DNA of 6,303 nt from Methylococcaceae bacterium (GCA_003155565.1 PMDM01000127.1:1104-7406), one strand, 5' to 3'. Shown: positions 1 through 5,908, numbered from the stretch's first letter. Notes: a model not told the origin generated them from the sequence alone. Numbers and translations: made by a program.

Positions 1-455
1 ACGCCCGGCCCCTACGGCTACGCGGGGGTCGTCGTACACCGCTCCACTACGTTACGCTTCCGTGTACTCCTTCACGGCGCGTTGAATACAACTATTGTTT
101 CGGGTCTTAAATGTTTGAAGTGTCCGTGCTTGTCGAAGATACAAGCCTTTCGACAAGCTAAAGGCGAACGGTGAGTTAAAACCTCATTAGGCCCAAACGA
201 TTTTAATTGGTTCGCCGATTAACGGGAGGAGAACCCTCCAGGACGATGCCGCTTTCATCGGATTGCAGGCATCAACACTTGCTTGGGTGATTATTTGACC
301 GTCGAAACACATACCACCACGAATCCTGGGGGAACGTTCAGCGCAATCCGATTCTATAATCGCCGCTTTTCTGGCAGTAGTTGCGAATGGTATTAGTGGT
401 AAGACATACTTCAACATCAGCTATTCAATACCAGAAAAATTGTTTAACTCACATA
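1..455. other. Gene-poor left edge
   Basis: I see no convincing gene here. The first ~95 bases are GC-rich and contain a short inverted pair GTACAC/GTGTAC (34-39 and 62-67), plus GCCCC/GGGGG arms near the left end, so this may be the edge of a dispersed repeat. A 76-codon minus-strand frame (187-417) is open, but it lacks a ribosome-binding site and its product is not recognisable. A clear inverted repeat at 124-171 is listed separately. Confidence 0.5.
124..171. repeat. REP-like inverted repeat with TTCGACAAGC arms
   Basis: Perfect 10-bp arms GCTTGTCGAA (128-137) and TTCGACAAGC (149-158) enclose an 11-base loop. Outer CCGT (124-127) and ACGG (168-171) can extend the pairing imperfectly. The arrangement CCGTTCGCC...AGCTTGTCGAA, read on the minus strand, resembles a family of short extragenic palindromes found many times in some proteobacterial genomes. 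That resemblance is from memory. The symmetry itself is visible in the sequence. There is no T-run, so a dispersed palindrome is more likely than a terminator. Confidence 0.65.
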
Positions 456-602
456 TTATTTGCTGGCTTTATTTTTTTGCCACATAAATGCGCCCACTCC
501 AATCACACCCAACACAAAGGCCAGCATCAAAAGAGGATGTTCGTAAAAGATGTCAAAAAAGGCACCCGTAGATTGGGTCGTTGCACGATAATATGGCCCC
601 AT
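456..602 (-). CDS. Small single-pass membrane protein, 48 aa, unknown function
   Basis: This short frame reads MGPYYRATTQ at the start and WQKNKASK at the end. Residues about 24-41 (LLMLAFVLGVIGVGAFMW) form one hydrophobic helix, followed by a lysine-rich tail (K43, K45, K48) that should face the cytoplasm. A GGAGAG ribosome-binding site lies about 6 bases before the ATG, which argues for real translation. An AT-rich stretch upstream (TTATAA around 623-628 on the minus strand) could hold a -10 element. I do not recognise the family. A longer plus-strand frame across the same DNA has no hydrophobic segment or ribosome-binding site of this quality and is probably its shadow. No partner gene is adjacent, so the function is open. 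Confidence 0.6.
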   Translation of the reverse strand: MGPYYRATTQSTGAFFDIFYEHPLLMLAFVLGVIGVGAFMWQKNKASK

Positions 603-1041
603 GAAAACTCTCCAAAATTGATTTTATAATGAAACTACTTGCTGACAAGGTAATAATTCAAATTAGCAAATGCAGAGCATCAACTACTTGCGATAGATTT
701 ACCATTTATTGTGTAACAGGCAAGTAAATTTATAATCTACAAATATCCTACCAGTTCTATGGGCCTACCCCCCAATCACCTGAAACACTACTTAATCTTC
801 AACTGAAACGGTCTAAGTCCAAACCCTAAAGCGGTTTCCACCCAAGAACGCCCAAAAATTGATGCCAATCATTCGTTAAGCGTATTAGCCCAATGTCAGC
901 TTTGGGAGTTTTTTCATTTTAATGTTGATAGTCTCCAGTGGGTCGGAATGCGAATGTGAACTTATCGTGACAGTTTCAGCTTGCAAGTGTCCGGTATGTA
1001 TCGGAATGTTTCAAGAAAGACTTGTTGCGGGCTTAACTAAT
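603..1041. other. Gene-poor stretch between small membrane gene and protease gene
   Basis: This is AT-rich sequence without a convincing gene. From about 925 the composition changes: GTCTCCAGTGGGTCGG (931-946) is shared, with small changes or inverted, with 3633-3648 and 3705-3714, suggesting a dispersed-repeat edge. A 61-codon plus-strand frame (922-1107) contains a CKCPVC stretch but runs antisense over the end of the protease gene and lacks a good ribosome-binding site, so I did not call it. No clear terminator for the protease gene is seen. Confidence 0.5.
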
Positions 1042-1776
1042 TCACTGGCTCGCCATAGCGTTATGGAGTTGGTACGACATGATGGCCAAAAAGCCAGTCA
1101 ACCCTAAGTAATAGAAAGCGTAATTCACCCGTGTTTCGGTCGGGACATCGTAATAGCCAGCCGGCATATTGGAGATGCCCCCATCTTTTTGTAAAGCCGC
1201 CTTCAATTGAGGGAATGCAAGAATTGCGATCAATATCAACATCGGGCTGGGGTTGTAGAGGAAAAGGGCCGCCAAGAGCGGGACACCAAACAGCCATACC
1301 TTGGGCGAAATGATGGCGGTTATCCGCCCCCCATCCAGTGGCGAAATGGGGATAAGGTTAAATAAGTTGATCATGAAGCCCGAATATGAAAGTGCCATTA
1401 AAAGCTGGCTGTCGTAAGTCCGTGCAAGCCAATAACAGGCCAGGGCTGCCAGCGTCCCGACGAAAGGCCCGGCAAAACCGACATAGGCTTCGGTATGCAC
1501 GTCATGCGGCAATTCTTTCAAGTTAATCCAAGCGCCGACAAACGGGATGAACATCGGCGCTCCCACATCAAGCCCGCACAACCGGGCGGCAATGTAATGC
1601 CCCATTTCGTGGAAAAATATCAGCAGCACGAAACCTGCGGCATAAGGCCAGCCAAAAACCATTGAATACGCGAAGATCGAGACCAGCATTGTGCCGCCCG
1701 TGGTAAGCAACAGCCGGGTCGTCGAACGGGTTAAGAGAGCCAATCGTGGACGGCGACTCCCCTCCGAAGCCGCCAA
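1042..1776 (-). CDS. Site-2 protease family (M50) membrane metalloprotease, 5' end replaced
   Basis: The product is an integral-membrane zinc metalloprotease of the S2P/M50 family, which cuts substrates within the bilayer. Counting from the TTG at 1776, HEMGH at residues 56-60 is the HExxH zinc-binding and catalytic motif (E57). N140-LIPISPLDGG-R151 is the second conserved motif, with D148 as third zinc ligand. Hydrophobic segments lie near 31-55, 100-117, 126-145, 160-190 and 218-236. The active site is complete. The first ~20 residues (ASEGSRRPRLALLTRSTT) are not family-like: that DNA is the cytochrome gene read in another frame. The native N-terminus and promoter are therefore lost. The TTG start is only the longest possibility. 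An ATG at 1687-1689 (M30) is an alternative without a clear ribosome-binding site. The substrate is unknown. Confidence 0.85.
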   Translation of the reverse strand: MAASEGSRRPRLALLTRSTTRLLLTTGGTMLVSIFAYSMVFGWPYAAGFVLLIFFHEMGHYIAARLCGLDVGAPMFIPFVGAWINLKELPHDVHTEAYVGFAGPFVGTLAALACYWLARTYDSQLLMALSYSGFMINLFNLIPISPLDGGRITAIISPKVWLFGVPLLAALFLYNPSPMLILIAILAFPQLKAALQKDGGISNMPAGYYDVPTETRVNYAFYYLGLTGFLAIMSYQLHNAMASQ

Positions 1777-2614
1777 AGAGGAGGCGGTTGTTGAACGCGA
1801 GACCGATCACAGACATTGACAGGCGCCCCACGCTGTCCAGCTCGTCGAGCCGGCCAGTCTGGAGCAGAGCTTCCGGATTTGGTTCGTGATAGAAGTTGGC
1901 CGGCGTGGTAACCACTCGCTGGCCACCGATGGAGTCGATATCGGTCAGCGTCGGGAGTCCATCGACCAGCGTGTCGCCAGGGAAGATGGGCACGGAGCGC
2001 TGCTGGGTGAGGATCTCCTGAGTCCGACGGCGGGTGATGAAGTTGCCTTTCGCGTCGGTGTAGCCGCGGCCTTCGGCATCGACGTGCAGGTTGATCAACT
2101 GACCGGCCTTGCTCGCCGCCTCGCCGAAATGGCAGCTGCCGCAGGATCCGGTTTGTTGCGTCGCGTTGACGATCGCCTGCACGTTCGGATTGGACGCGCT
2201 CACAGTTCCACCGAAAGCCGTCCCTGCTGGCAGGTCAACTGGCTGTCCTTGGTTTTTGTTGATGCGTGCAGTCCGGATCGGATCGTGGAAGAGCATCTTC
2301 CCGAGGAAACGCTTCGCCTCCGTTGTCTGGTAGCGATCTTTGGTTTTAAAGCTCCCATCCGGCAGCTTCTCGGTTCCAGCCGGATCCGGCGGCACAGGGA
2401 TGTCGGCATTCGTCGCCGGAACCTTTAGTTTATCGATGCCAACCTGTTGGTCGATGAAGCTGCGCAATTGCAGGGGATTGTCCTCGTATGTGTGGGTTGT
2501 TCGAACTGATTCATCCGATCTCGATTGCTCGAAACCCGCATGGACTGAGGGTGAACCTACCGTGATCAGCAGTAATGCTGCAGGTAGGACGTGACAAACA
2601 TTTCGTATTTGCAT
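1568..2614 (-). pseudogene. Dihaem cytochrome c peroxidase-like protein, 3'-truncated
   Basis: The gene encodes a periplasmic c-type haem protein of the cytochrome c peroxidase/MauG-like superfamily. Residues 1-26 form a signal peptide ending VHA. KRFLGKMLFHDP (101-112) is the usual family opening, and CGSCH (158-162) is the first covalent haem site. Family-like sequence continues through LNPFDDP (294-300, ending near 1715). After that the frame runs through the protease gene out of register to a stop at 1568, so the second haem-binding half is missing and ~45 foreign residues are appended. The ATG at 2614 has a CAGGAG ribosome-binding site 7 bases upstream. GC content is visibly higher than in the flanking intergenic DNA. 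The substrate is unknown. With one haem site the product is unlikely to be a working dihaem peroxidase. Confidence 0.75.
1700..1718 (-). other. Illegitimate junction between cytochrome and protease genes
   Basis: Read on the minus strand, the cytochrome frame is family-like up to DDPA (A301 at 1714-1712). The protease frame becomes family-like from about RLLLTTGG (1716 onward). The two frames differ by one register and swap plausibility within a few bases. I see no insertion sequence, target duplication or inverted repeat at the join, so a deletion or illegitimate recombination, or an assembly chimera, is the simplest reading. Confidence 0.65.
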
Positions 2615-2651
2615 GGAATACTCCTGGGCTCTTCGTTAGATTCAAAAATCT

Positions 2652-2739
2652 TGCCGCCTTAACTTGGAGTCGAACTGGCACGGATTTGACTCCGAAGGAT
2701 TTTTAATTCTCTTTTGTCTACCAATTTCACTACCGAACC
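2652..2739 (-). pseudogene. tRNA-Leu (UAA) relic
   Basis: Read on the minus strand, this 88-base segment follows the layout of a long-variable-arm tRNA-Leu. The D-arm is GTGAAATTGGTAGAC. The anticodon region, AGAGAATTAAAAATCCTT, carries TAA. The variable arm is CGGA-gtcaa-ATCCG, and the T-arm start is GTGCCAGTTCGACTC. The length fits a leucine tRNA. The acceptor strands (GGTTCGG at the 5' side, TAAGGCG at the 3' side) do not pair, the anticodon stem has mismatches and apparently one extra A, and the T stem's 3' strand (CCAAG) no longer pairs with GCCAG. There is no CCA end. It is therefore a decayed gene, not a working one. It ends 37 bases upstream of the cytochrome start on the same strand. 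Confidence 0.65.
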
Positions 2740-3147
2740 ATCTAAAACGGTTAAGGACAGCAATACATAAACAACCCGTGGTGCATTTAGGACGCTTAAA
2801 GTCAATTAGATAAGTTTTAGTACTGAAAGCTTACAATATCTAACGAAATTTACTTGTCCCCTTTGCTAACAACGCAGCAAATTCGAAACAAAATACTATT
2901 ACATTGCCCATTAAGAGCCCTGATTTAGTCTAGTTCATAGCTATACGGTGTTAAATACACCACGGCTAAAGTATAGGGAGTACTTATCACGAATTAATCA
3001 CAAAATAATCACAAAACAGTAAAATTGAATGGTGAACTGAATTATCACTTGGCCAAAAGGACACATTTGAATTATTGATTCGTTATTGGTATCCAGATGC
3101 ACTAACAAAAGCTCGTCAGTTGTAGTTATACCAATCGCAATAAATAA
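2740..3147. other. AT-rich non-coding stretch
   Basis: No gene is supported here. The DNA is clearly more AT-rich than the flanking coding regions. Its only regular structure is a perfect 11-base tandem duplication, TAATCACAAAA at 2995-3005 and 3006-3016. The minus-strand frame running on from the transposase relic into this area (to about 2998) is an out-of-family extension. Confidence 0.5.
2995..3016. repeat. Tandem 11-bp duplication TAATCACAAAA
   Basis: Two adjacent perfect copies of TAATCACAAAA. It may be simple replication slippage in AT-rich DNA. A pair of binding sites for a DNA-binding protein is possible but unsupported. Confidence 0.6.
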
Positions 3148-3534
3148 TAAAGGCCACTGTCGGGTACAAAGATTTCGGATGGTTTCGGGTTGGCTGGCGA
3201 ACTGATTCCAGGCTTGGCAACACACATCAACGATTTGGTTATAGTCAACAAAGCATCGGGTTTGTCCAATTGGATTGCCGTAGTCGCTGCCATACTTGTT
3301 CGACGGGGTTTCAGCTCTGGCAAATAGGGCGGCAGAATTAGATTGGAAAGGTTCTCTGGTATCAGCGCTTTCTAGTCATGTGCTACGCCGCCCGATCCGC
3401 AACCAATTCGCCGTGCTTGCCAGGCGTGATGGTCGTGGAAATCAAATCGGGTGTTGCATGCTGTCGCTCTTGGCTTCGGGCATGACCAATGCGGCGGCCT
3501 TTCCCTCGTTTGGGCAGACCGCCACAAAGTCGAA
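3148..3534 (-). pseudogene. IS630-family transposase relic (C-terminal half)
   Basis: Joining minus-strand frames recovers an IS630-type DDE transposase. FDFVAVCPNEGKAAALVMPE...MQHP (3534-3448) is followed in a new frame by DLISTTITPGKHGELVADRAA-stop-H (3448-3380), then PENLSNLILPPYLPELKP (3359-3306), then VEQVWQRLRQSNWTNPML (3304-3251), and finally CFVDYNQIVDVCCQAWNQF...RNLCTRQWPL (3255-3148). VADRAA corresponds to the second catalytic aspartate region, with the usual Trp codon now TAG at 3383-3385. PELKPVEQVW carries the catalytic glutamate. The N-terminal half with the helix-turn-helix and first aspartate is absent. There are at least three frameshifts, one stop and one short internal gap, so the element is long dead. 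I could not identify its terminal inverted repeats. The plus-strand 81-codon frame at 3296-3541 is a shadow of this relic. Confidence 0.85.
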
Positions 3535-3630
3535 TTGTTGAATGAGACGTGATGGCAATAATAGAGTCGGAAGCTTTAACCTAAATTTAATTTTGAATGT
3601 CCGCTTTGGATGCTTTATTCAAAAGGTTGA

Positions 3631-3716
3631 CTGTCTCTTGTGGGTCGGGCCTTGACGGTCAAGGGTTGCCCCTGAACGGCCGCTTCCAAGGTTGAGCAGC
3701 CGCTCACTGGAGACAG
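3631..3716. repeat. Imperfect inverted repeat with internal palindrome
   Basis: The left arm CTGTCTCTTGTGGGTCG (3631-3647) is the inverse of CGCTCACTGGAGACAG (3701-3716), with a few mismatches. A perfect palindrome CCTTGAC-G-GTCAAGG (3650-3664) lies between them. The arm sequence also matches 931-946. The pattern suggests a short non-autonomous dispersed repeat rather than a gene. Confidence 0.45.
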
Positions 3717-3964
3717 GCGGGCTCCGGCAAGGGTTAATCAACAAAAGGCTATAAAGTTTCACGGGGTTCTATCCAACCTCATGCCCAGCTAGGGCGTTAA
3801 TGACATGGACGCCATTTTGCATACGAAATAGATGAAGATTTCTATCAACATATATGGTCAACCAAATTCAGGTATACGGCATATTTAATCGTCAAATTTC
3901 AACCGGCATAAATACTTTAGGTGTTTATACGTATTACAAATCGAATTAAAATAGCTTATGGTGG

Positions 3965-3982
3965 ATCTAGATTTTTCTAGAT
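3965..3982. promoter_or_regulatory. Short hairpin/palindrome before transglycosylase gene
   Basis: ATCTAGA (3965-3971) and TCTAGAT (3976-3982) are perfect inverted 7-mers separated by TTTT. They lie 23 bases before the ATG at 4006, partly in the likely 5' leader. This could be an operator or an mRNA hairpin. No regulator can be named. Confidence 0.35.
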
Positions 3983-4005
3983 GATGTCCAGGGCAAGATC
4001 AAAAA

Positions 4006-5148
4006 ATGAATCGACGAATTATTTGGCTGTTGCTGGCGATTGCATTGACGCTGAATGCCTGTAGTAGTGCTGCCCCTTCGATCAAGCCCGAAAAAACCAC
4101 GGCATACCGAACCAACATTCAACCAGGGATGGGCTCGCCACAAAATTTCTATAGGTCGGCGACTCACTCCGGCGTATTTCAAAAACCTGGCGAACTGGAA
4201 CTGGCAGTAGAGTTCTGGCGCAAAACCTATACGGCGTGGCACCGTTCAGAAGTGGCATTTCACGACAACCGTTATCTGGATGTGATATACGGAGTGATGC
4301 TGTTGCCCGGCGATGTCGATGAAAGCCTGACGAGTGTACAAAAGGAAATGGTCAACCAACGTCGCGATTTTTGGAAAGCCCAATTGTTCGTTTTGGAGAG
4401 CAAATTGCGATACGGCGTTCCGTTGGACGCTAACGACAGGCAATTGGTCGCTAAACTGGAAAGTAACGGCAGGCAACTTAACAGCGTTTTGAACGGTGCC
4501 GCAGAGCGGGTACGTTCGCAACGCGGTATCCGTGAACTTTTCAAACACGGGCTCGAGATCAGTCGTCTCTATGATCAACAATTTAGGAAAATATTCCGCG
4601 CTGCCGGCTTGCCGGAAGATTTGGCCTACCTGCCACATGTCGAATCCTCATTTCAACCAGCGGCGAAATCCACCTCTGGTGCGTTGGGCATGTGGCAATT
4701 CACCAAAGCCGCGGCGCAGACTTTCATGCCCGCTGCCAATAGGTTTGACCAACGCCTCGATCCTTATGTTTCCGCCATCGGCGCGGCACGCTACCTGGGT
4801 TACGCCTACAGAAAATTTGGTGACTGGCCTACGGCGATTACTTCCTTCAACCACGGCATAGGCGGCATGAAACGGGCACAAGATCAAGTCGGCCGCGATT
4901 TTGTCCGTATCGTACAAACCTATGCCAGCCCGACGTTCGGTTTTGCCTCCCGTAACTATTACGCCCAATTTTTGGCAGCACGCGAAATAGCCAGCAACCC
5001 GATGCAGTATTTCCCGTCAGGGCTGCAATACGAATATCCGTTGGACTTCAAGGCTAAAATACTTCCAATGGAACGGCACACAGTTATTGGCAATGGCAAG
5101 GGGGAACCCGCAGAATCTACGGTGCGTTTGAATGGGGAACTGCCGTAG
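4006..5148 (+). CDS. Lytic transglycosylase lipoprotein, MltD-like SLT (GH23) domain, no LysM
   Basis: The enzyme should cleave peptidoglycan glycan strands between MurNAc and GlcNAc, forming 1,6-anhydro-muropeptides, while anchored in a membrane through an N-terminal lipid. A signal peptide ends in the lipobox LNAC with C19 as the lipidated residue, followed by SSAAPS, which favours the outer membrane. An N-terminal region of unclear fold (about 45-190) precedes the catalytic domain (about 190-330). That domain has LPHVESSF with catalytic E213, KSTSGALGMWQF (221-232), FNHG (281-284) and GFASRNYYAQFLAA (312-325), all standard for this family. MltD proteins usually continue into LysM repeats; here the protein ends at residue 380, and the last ~25 residues (ERHTVIGNGKGEPAESTVRLNGELP) do not look family-like. 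The 3' end may therefore be truncated and fused to unrelated DNA. The ATG is preceded by a weak AGGGCAAG site. The gene stands alone. Confidence 0.88.
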   Translation: MNRRIIWLLLAIALTLNACSSAAPSIKPEKTTAYRTNIQPGMGSPQNFYRSATHSGVFQKPGELELAVEFWRKTYTAWHRSEVAFHDNRYLDVIYGVMLLPGDVDESLTSVQKEMVNQRRDFWKAQLFVLESKLRYGVPLDANDRQLVAKLESNGRQLNSVLNGAAERVRSQRGIRELFKHGLEISRLYDQQFRKIFRAAGLPEDLAYLPHVESSFQPAAKSTSGALGMWQFTKAAAQTFMPAANRFDQRLDPYVSAIGAARYLGYAYRKFGDWPTAITSFNHGIGGMKRAQDQVGRDFVRIVQTYASPTFGFASRNYYAQFLAAREIASNPMQYFPSGLQYEYPLDFKAKILPMERHTVIGNGKGEPAESTVRLNGELP

Positions 5149-5159
5149 TCTTTATGAAC

Positions 5160-5175
5160 GCCTTTGTTTAAAGGC
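5160..5175 (+). terminator. Possible hairpin after transglycosylase gene
   Basis: GCCTTT (5160-5165) and AAAGGC (5170-5175) pair perfectly around GTTT, 11 bases after the stop codon. No T-run follows, so it is at best a weak intrinsic terminator or an mRNA 3'-end stabilising hairpin. Confidence 0.3.
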
Positions 5176-5230
5176 TGACTAAGCTCCCTGTCCGCCATGA
5201 TTTGGCAAGTGCCGGTCAGAGGCCATGGAG

Positions 5231-5246
5231 TAAACATATTTGTTTA
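5231..5246. promoter_or_regulatory. Distal hicAB operator-like palindrome
   Basis: TAAACA (5231-5236) and TGTTTA (5241-5246) form inverted half-sites around TATT. The same half-sites and spacing recur 34 bp downstream inside the promoter, which suggests a second binding site for the HicB repressor, about three helical turns away and on the same face of the DNA. The repetition is seen directly; the binding is inferred. Confidence 0.6.
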
Positions 5247-5255
5247 TCTATTTCC

Positions 5256-5284
5256 TTGACTATATAAACATTAATGTTTATTAT
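5256..5284 (+). promoter_or_regulatory. Sigma-70 promoter of hicAB
   Basis: TTGACT (5256-5261) and TATTAT (5279-5284) each match consensus at five of six positions with an optimal 17-base spacer. Transcription would start near 5291, shortly before the hicA ribosome-binding site. The spacer is almost entirely occupied by the operator palindrome, so a bound repressor would block RNA polymerase directly. Confidence 0.7.
5264..5281. promoter_or_regulatory. Proximal hicAB operator, perfect 18-bp palindrome
   Basis: ATAAACATTAATGTTTAT is perfectly self-complementary and contains the same TAAACA-N4-TGTTTA core as the copy at 5231-5246. It sits between the -35 and -10 hexamers, overlapping the latter. 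Many HicB antitoxins carry a DNA-binding domain and repress their own operon, and the HicB here has such a domain. This is the likely main operator. Confidence 0.7.
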
Positions 5285-5306
5285 TTGGCATAATTTAAAG
5301 GTGAAT

Positions 5307-5483
5307 ATGAAGCTTAGCGAGTTTGCCCGATGGCTAAAATCCCAAGGTGTTACCTTCAAAGAAGGGAAAAAACATACCAAGTTATTTTTTAATTGCAAGC
5401 AAAGCACGTTGCCAAGACATGCGGCGGAAATAAACGAGCTGCTACGCAAAGCCATCATCAAACAATTAGGCCTAGACGATTAG
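5307..5483 (+). CDS. hicA: HicA toxin, mRNA interferase
   Basis: This 58-residue protein is the toxin of a type II toxin-antitoxin pair. HicA folds as a small double-stranded-RNA-binding-like domain and cleaves mRNA in the cytoplasm to arrest growth. MKLSEFARWLKSQGV at the start, GKKHTKL with the catalytic-position H23, STLPRH (33-38) and RKAIIKQLGL (47-56) match the E. coli K-12 HicA pattern closely, at the same length. The frame can be extended upstream to 5274, but the ATG at 5307 is preferred. It has AAGGTG five bases ahead and gives the family N-terminus, and the longer version would begin within the promoter. Compared with E. coli, the loop after PRH is about one residue shorter (HAAEI in place of HPCDEI), which should not affect the core. 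hicB follows after 11 bases. Confidence 0.9.
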   Translation: MKLSEFARWLKSQGVTFKEGKKHTKLFFNCKQSTLPRHAAEINELLRKAIIKQLGLDD

Positions 5484-5494
5484 GAGTCATGAAT

Positions 5495-5908
5495 ATGCGT
5501 TATCCTGTGGTTATTGAACCAGACGGTTCTAGTTTCTTTGTCAGTTTCCCTGATATTCCTGAAGCTTTGACACAAGGGGAGACTTTGGAAGAAGCTTTGG
5601 CAATGGGCAAGGATGCCTTGGAGACAGCGCTGGAATTTTATTTTGAAGATGAAAGGACAGTGCCCTTGCCATCTAAACCAAAACGCGGCCAGACCGTAGT
5701 TGAATTAAGCCCTTCACTCTGGGCCAAAGTCCTTTTGTTAAATGAGATGGTCCTGCAGCATATACGGCCTGCTGACCTTGCGCGTAAATTGTCTATCCGC
5801 CCACAGGAAGTCACAAGGCTTATGCAACTTAAGCACCCAACAAAAATAGATACGATTTCCAATGCCTTTAATGCAATGGGCAAAACGCTAGAAATCGTAG
5901 TCCATTAA
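5495..5908 (+). CDS. hicB: HicB antitoxin and autorepressor
   Basis: HicB binds and masks HicA in the cytoplasm and is expected to repress the operon. Residues 1-60 form the HicB partial-RNase-H-like domain (MRYPVVIEPDG, then FFVSFPDIPEALTQGETLEEA, then ALEFYFED and VPLPS). Residues about 91-130 form a helix-turn-helix of the Xre type (ADLARKLSIRPQEVTRLM, then HPTKIDTISNAFNAMGK). At 137 residues it matches the E. coli K-12 HicB type, which begins MRYPV and also carries a C-terminal DNA-binding domain. Two ATGs are close together. The one at 5495 is preferred because AGGAG (5482-5486), overlapping the hicA stop codon, is 8 bases away from it but only 2 from the ATG at 5489. The overlap of that ribosome-binding site with the hicA stop suggests translational coupling. 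Confidence 0.92.
   Translation: MRYPVVIEPDGSSFFVSFPDIPEALTQGETLEEALAMGKDALETALEFYFEDERTVPLPSKPKRGQTVVELSPSLWAKVLLLNEMVLQHIRPADLARKLSIRPQEVTRLMQLKHPTKIDTISNAFNAMGKTLEIVVH

Larger units (their letters stand above)
3535..4005. other. Non-coding stretch with dispersed-repeat-like motifs
   Basis: No gene is supported. Around 3597-3725 there is a GC-richer patch. It has a 15-base palindrome CCTTGAC-G-GTCAAGG (3650-3664), GTCTCTTGTGGGTCGG (3633-3648), and an inverted counterpart CACTGGAGAC (3705-3714). The patch ends about where AT-rich DNA resumes. The last ~70 bases should contain the promoter of the downstream transglycosylase gene, but I see only a weak candidate (TTACAA 3934-3939, 17-base gap, TATGGT 3957-3962). 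Confidence 0.5.

Noticed and set aside
187..417. 76-codon minus-strand open frame
   Set aside because: It has no ribosome-binding site and no recognisable motif or membrane segment. An open frame of this length can arise by chance; it stays an unproven possibility.
381..629. 82-codon plus-strand open frame
   Set aside because: It runs antisense to the small membrane protein gene at 456-602, which has the better ribosome-binding site and a coherent transmembrane helix.
922..1107. 61-codon plus-strand frame with CKCPVC
   Set aside because: The cysteine pattern first suggested a small metal-binding protein. However, its 3' third is antisense to the conserved protease C-terminus, there is no good ribosome-binding site, and its start lies in repeat-like sequence.
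1886..2428. 180-codon plus-strand open frame antisense to the cytochrome gene
   Set aside because: It is a GC-rich shadow frame. The minus strand carries a signal peptide, CGSCH haem motif and ribosome-binding site, so that strand is the coding one.
2652..2739. A functional tRNA-Leu gene
   Set aside because: The acceptor strands do not pair, the T stem is broken and the anticodon stem has mismatches, so I called a relic.
3000..3016. Start of a CRISPR-like or iteron array
   Set aside because: There are only two abutting 11-bp units, with no spacers and no further copies.
3296..3541. 81-codon plus-strand open frame
   Set aside because: It lies wholly opposite the IS630 transposase relic, whose motifs are on the minus strand.
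4246..4638. 130-codon minus-strand open frame
   Set aside because: It is antisense to the transglycosylase catalytic region, and no motif supports it.
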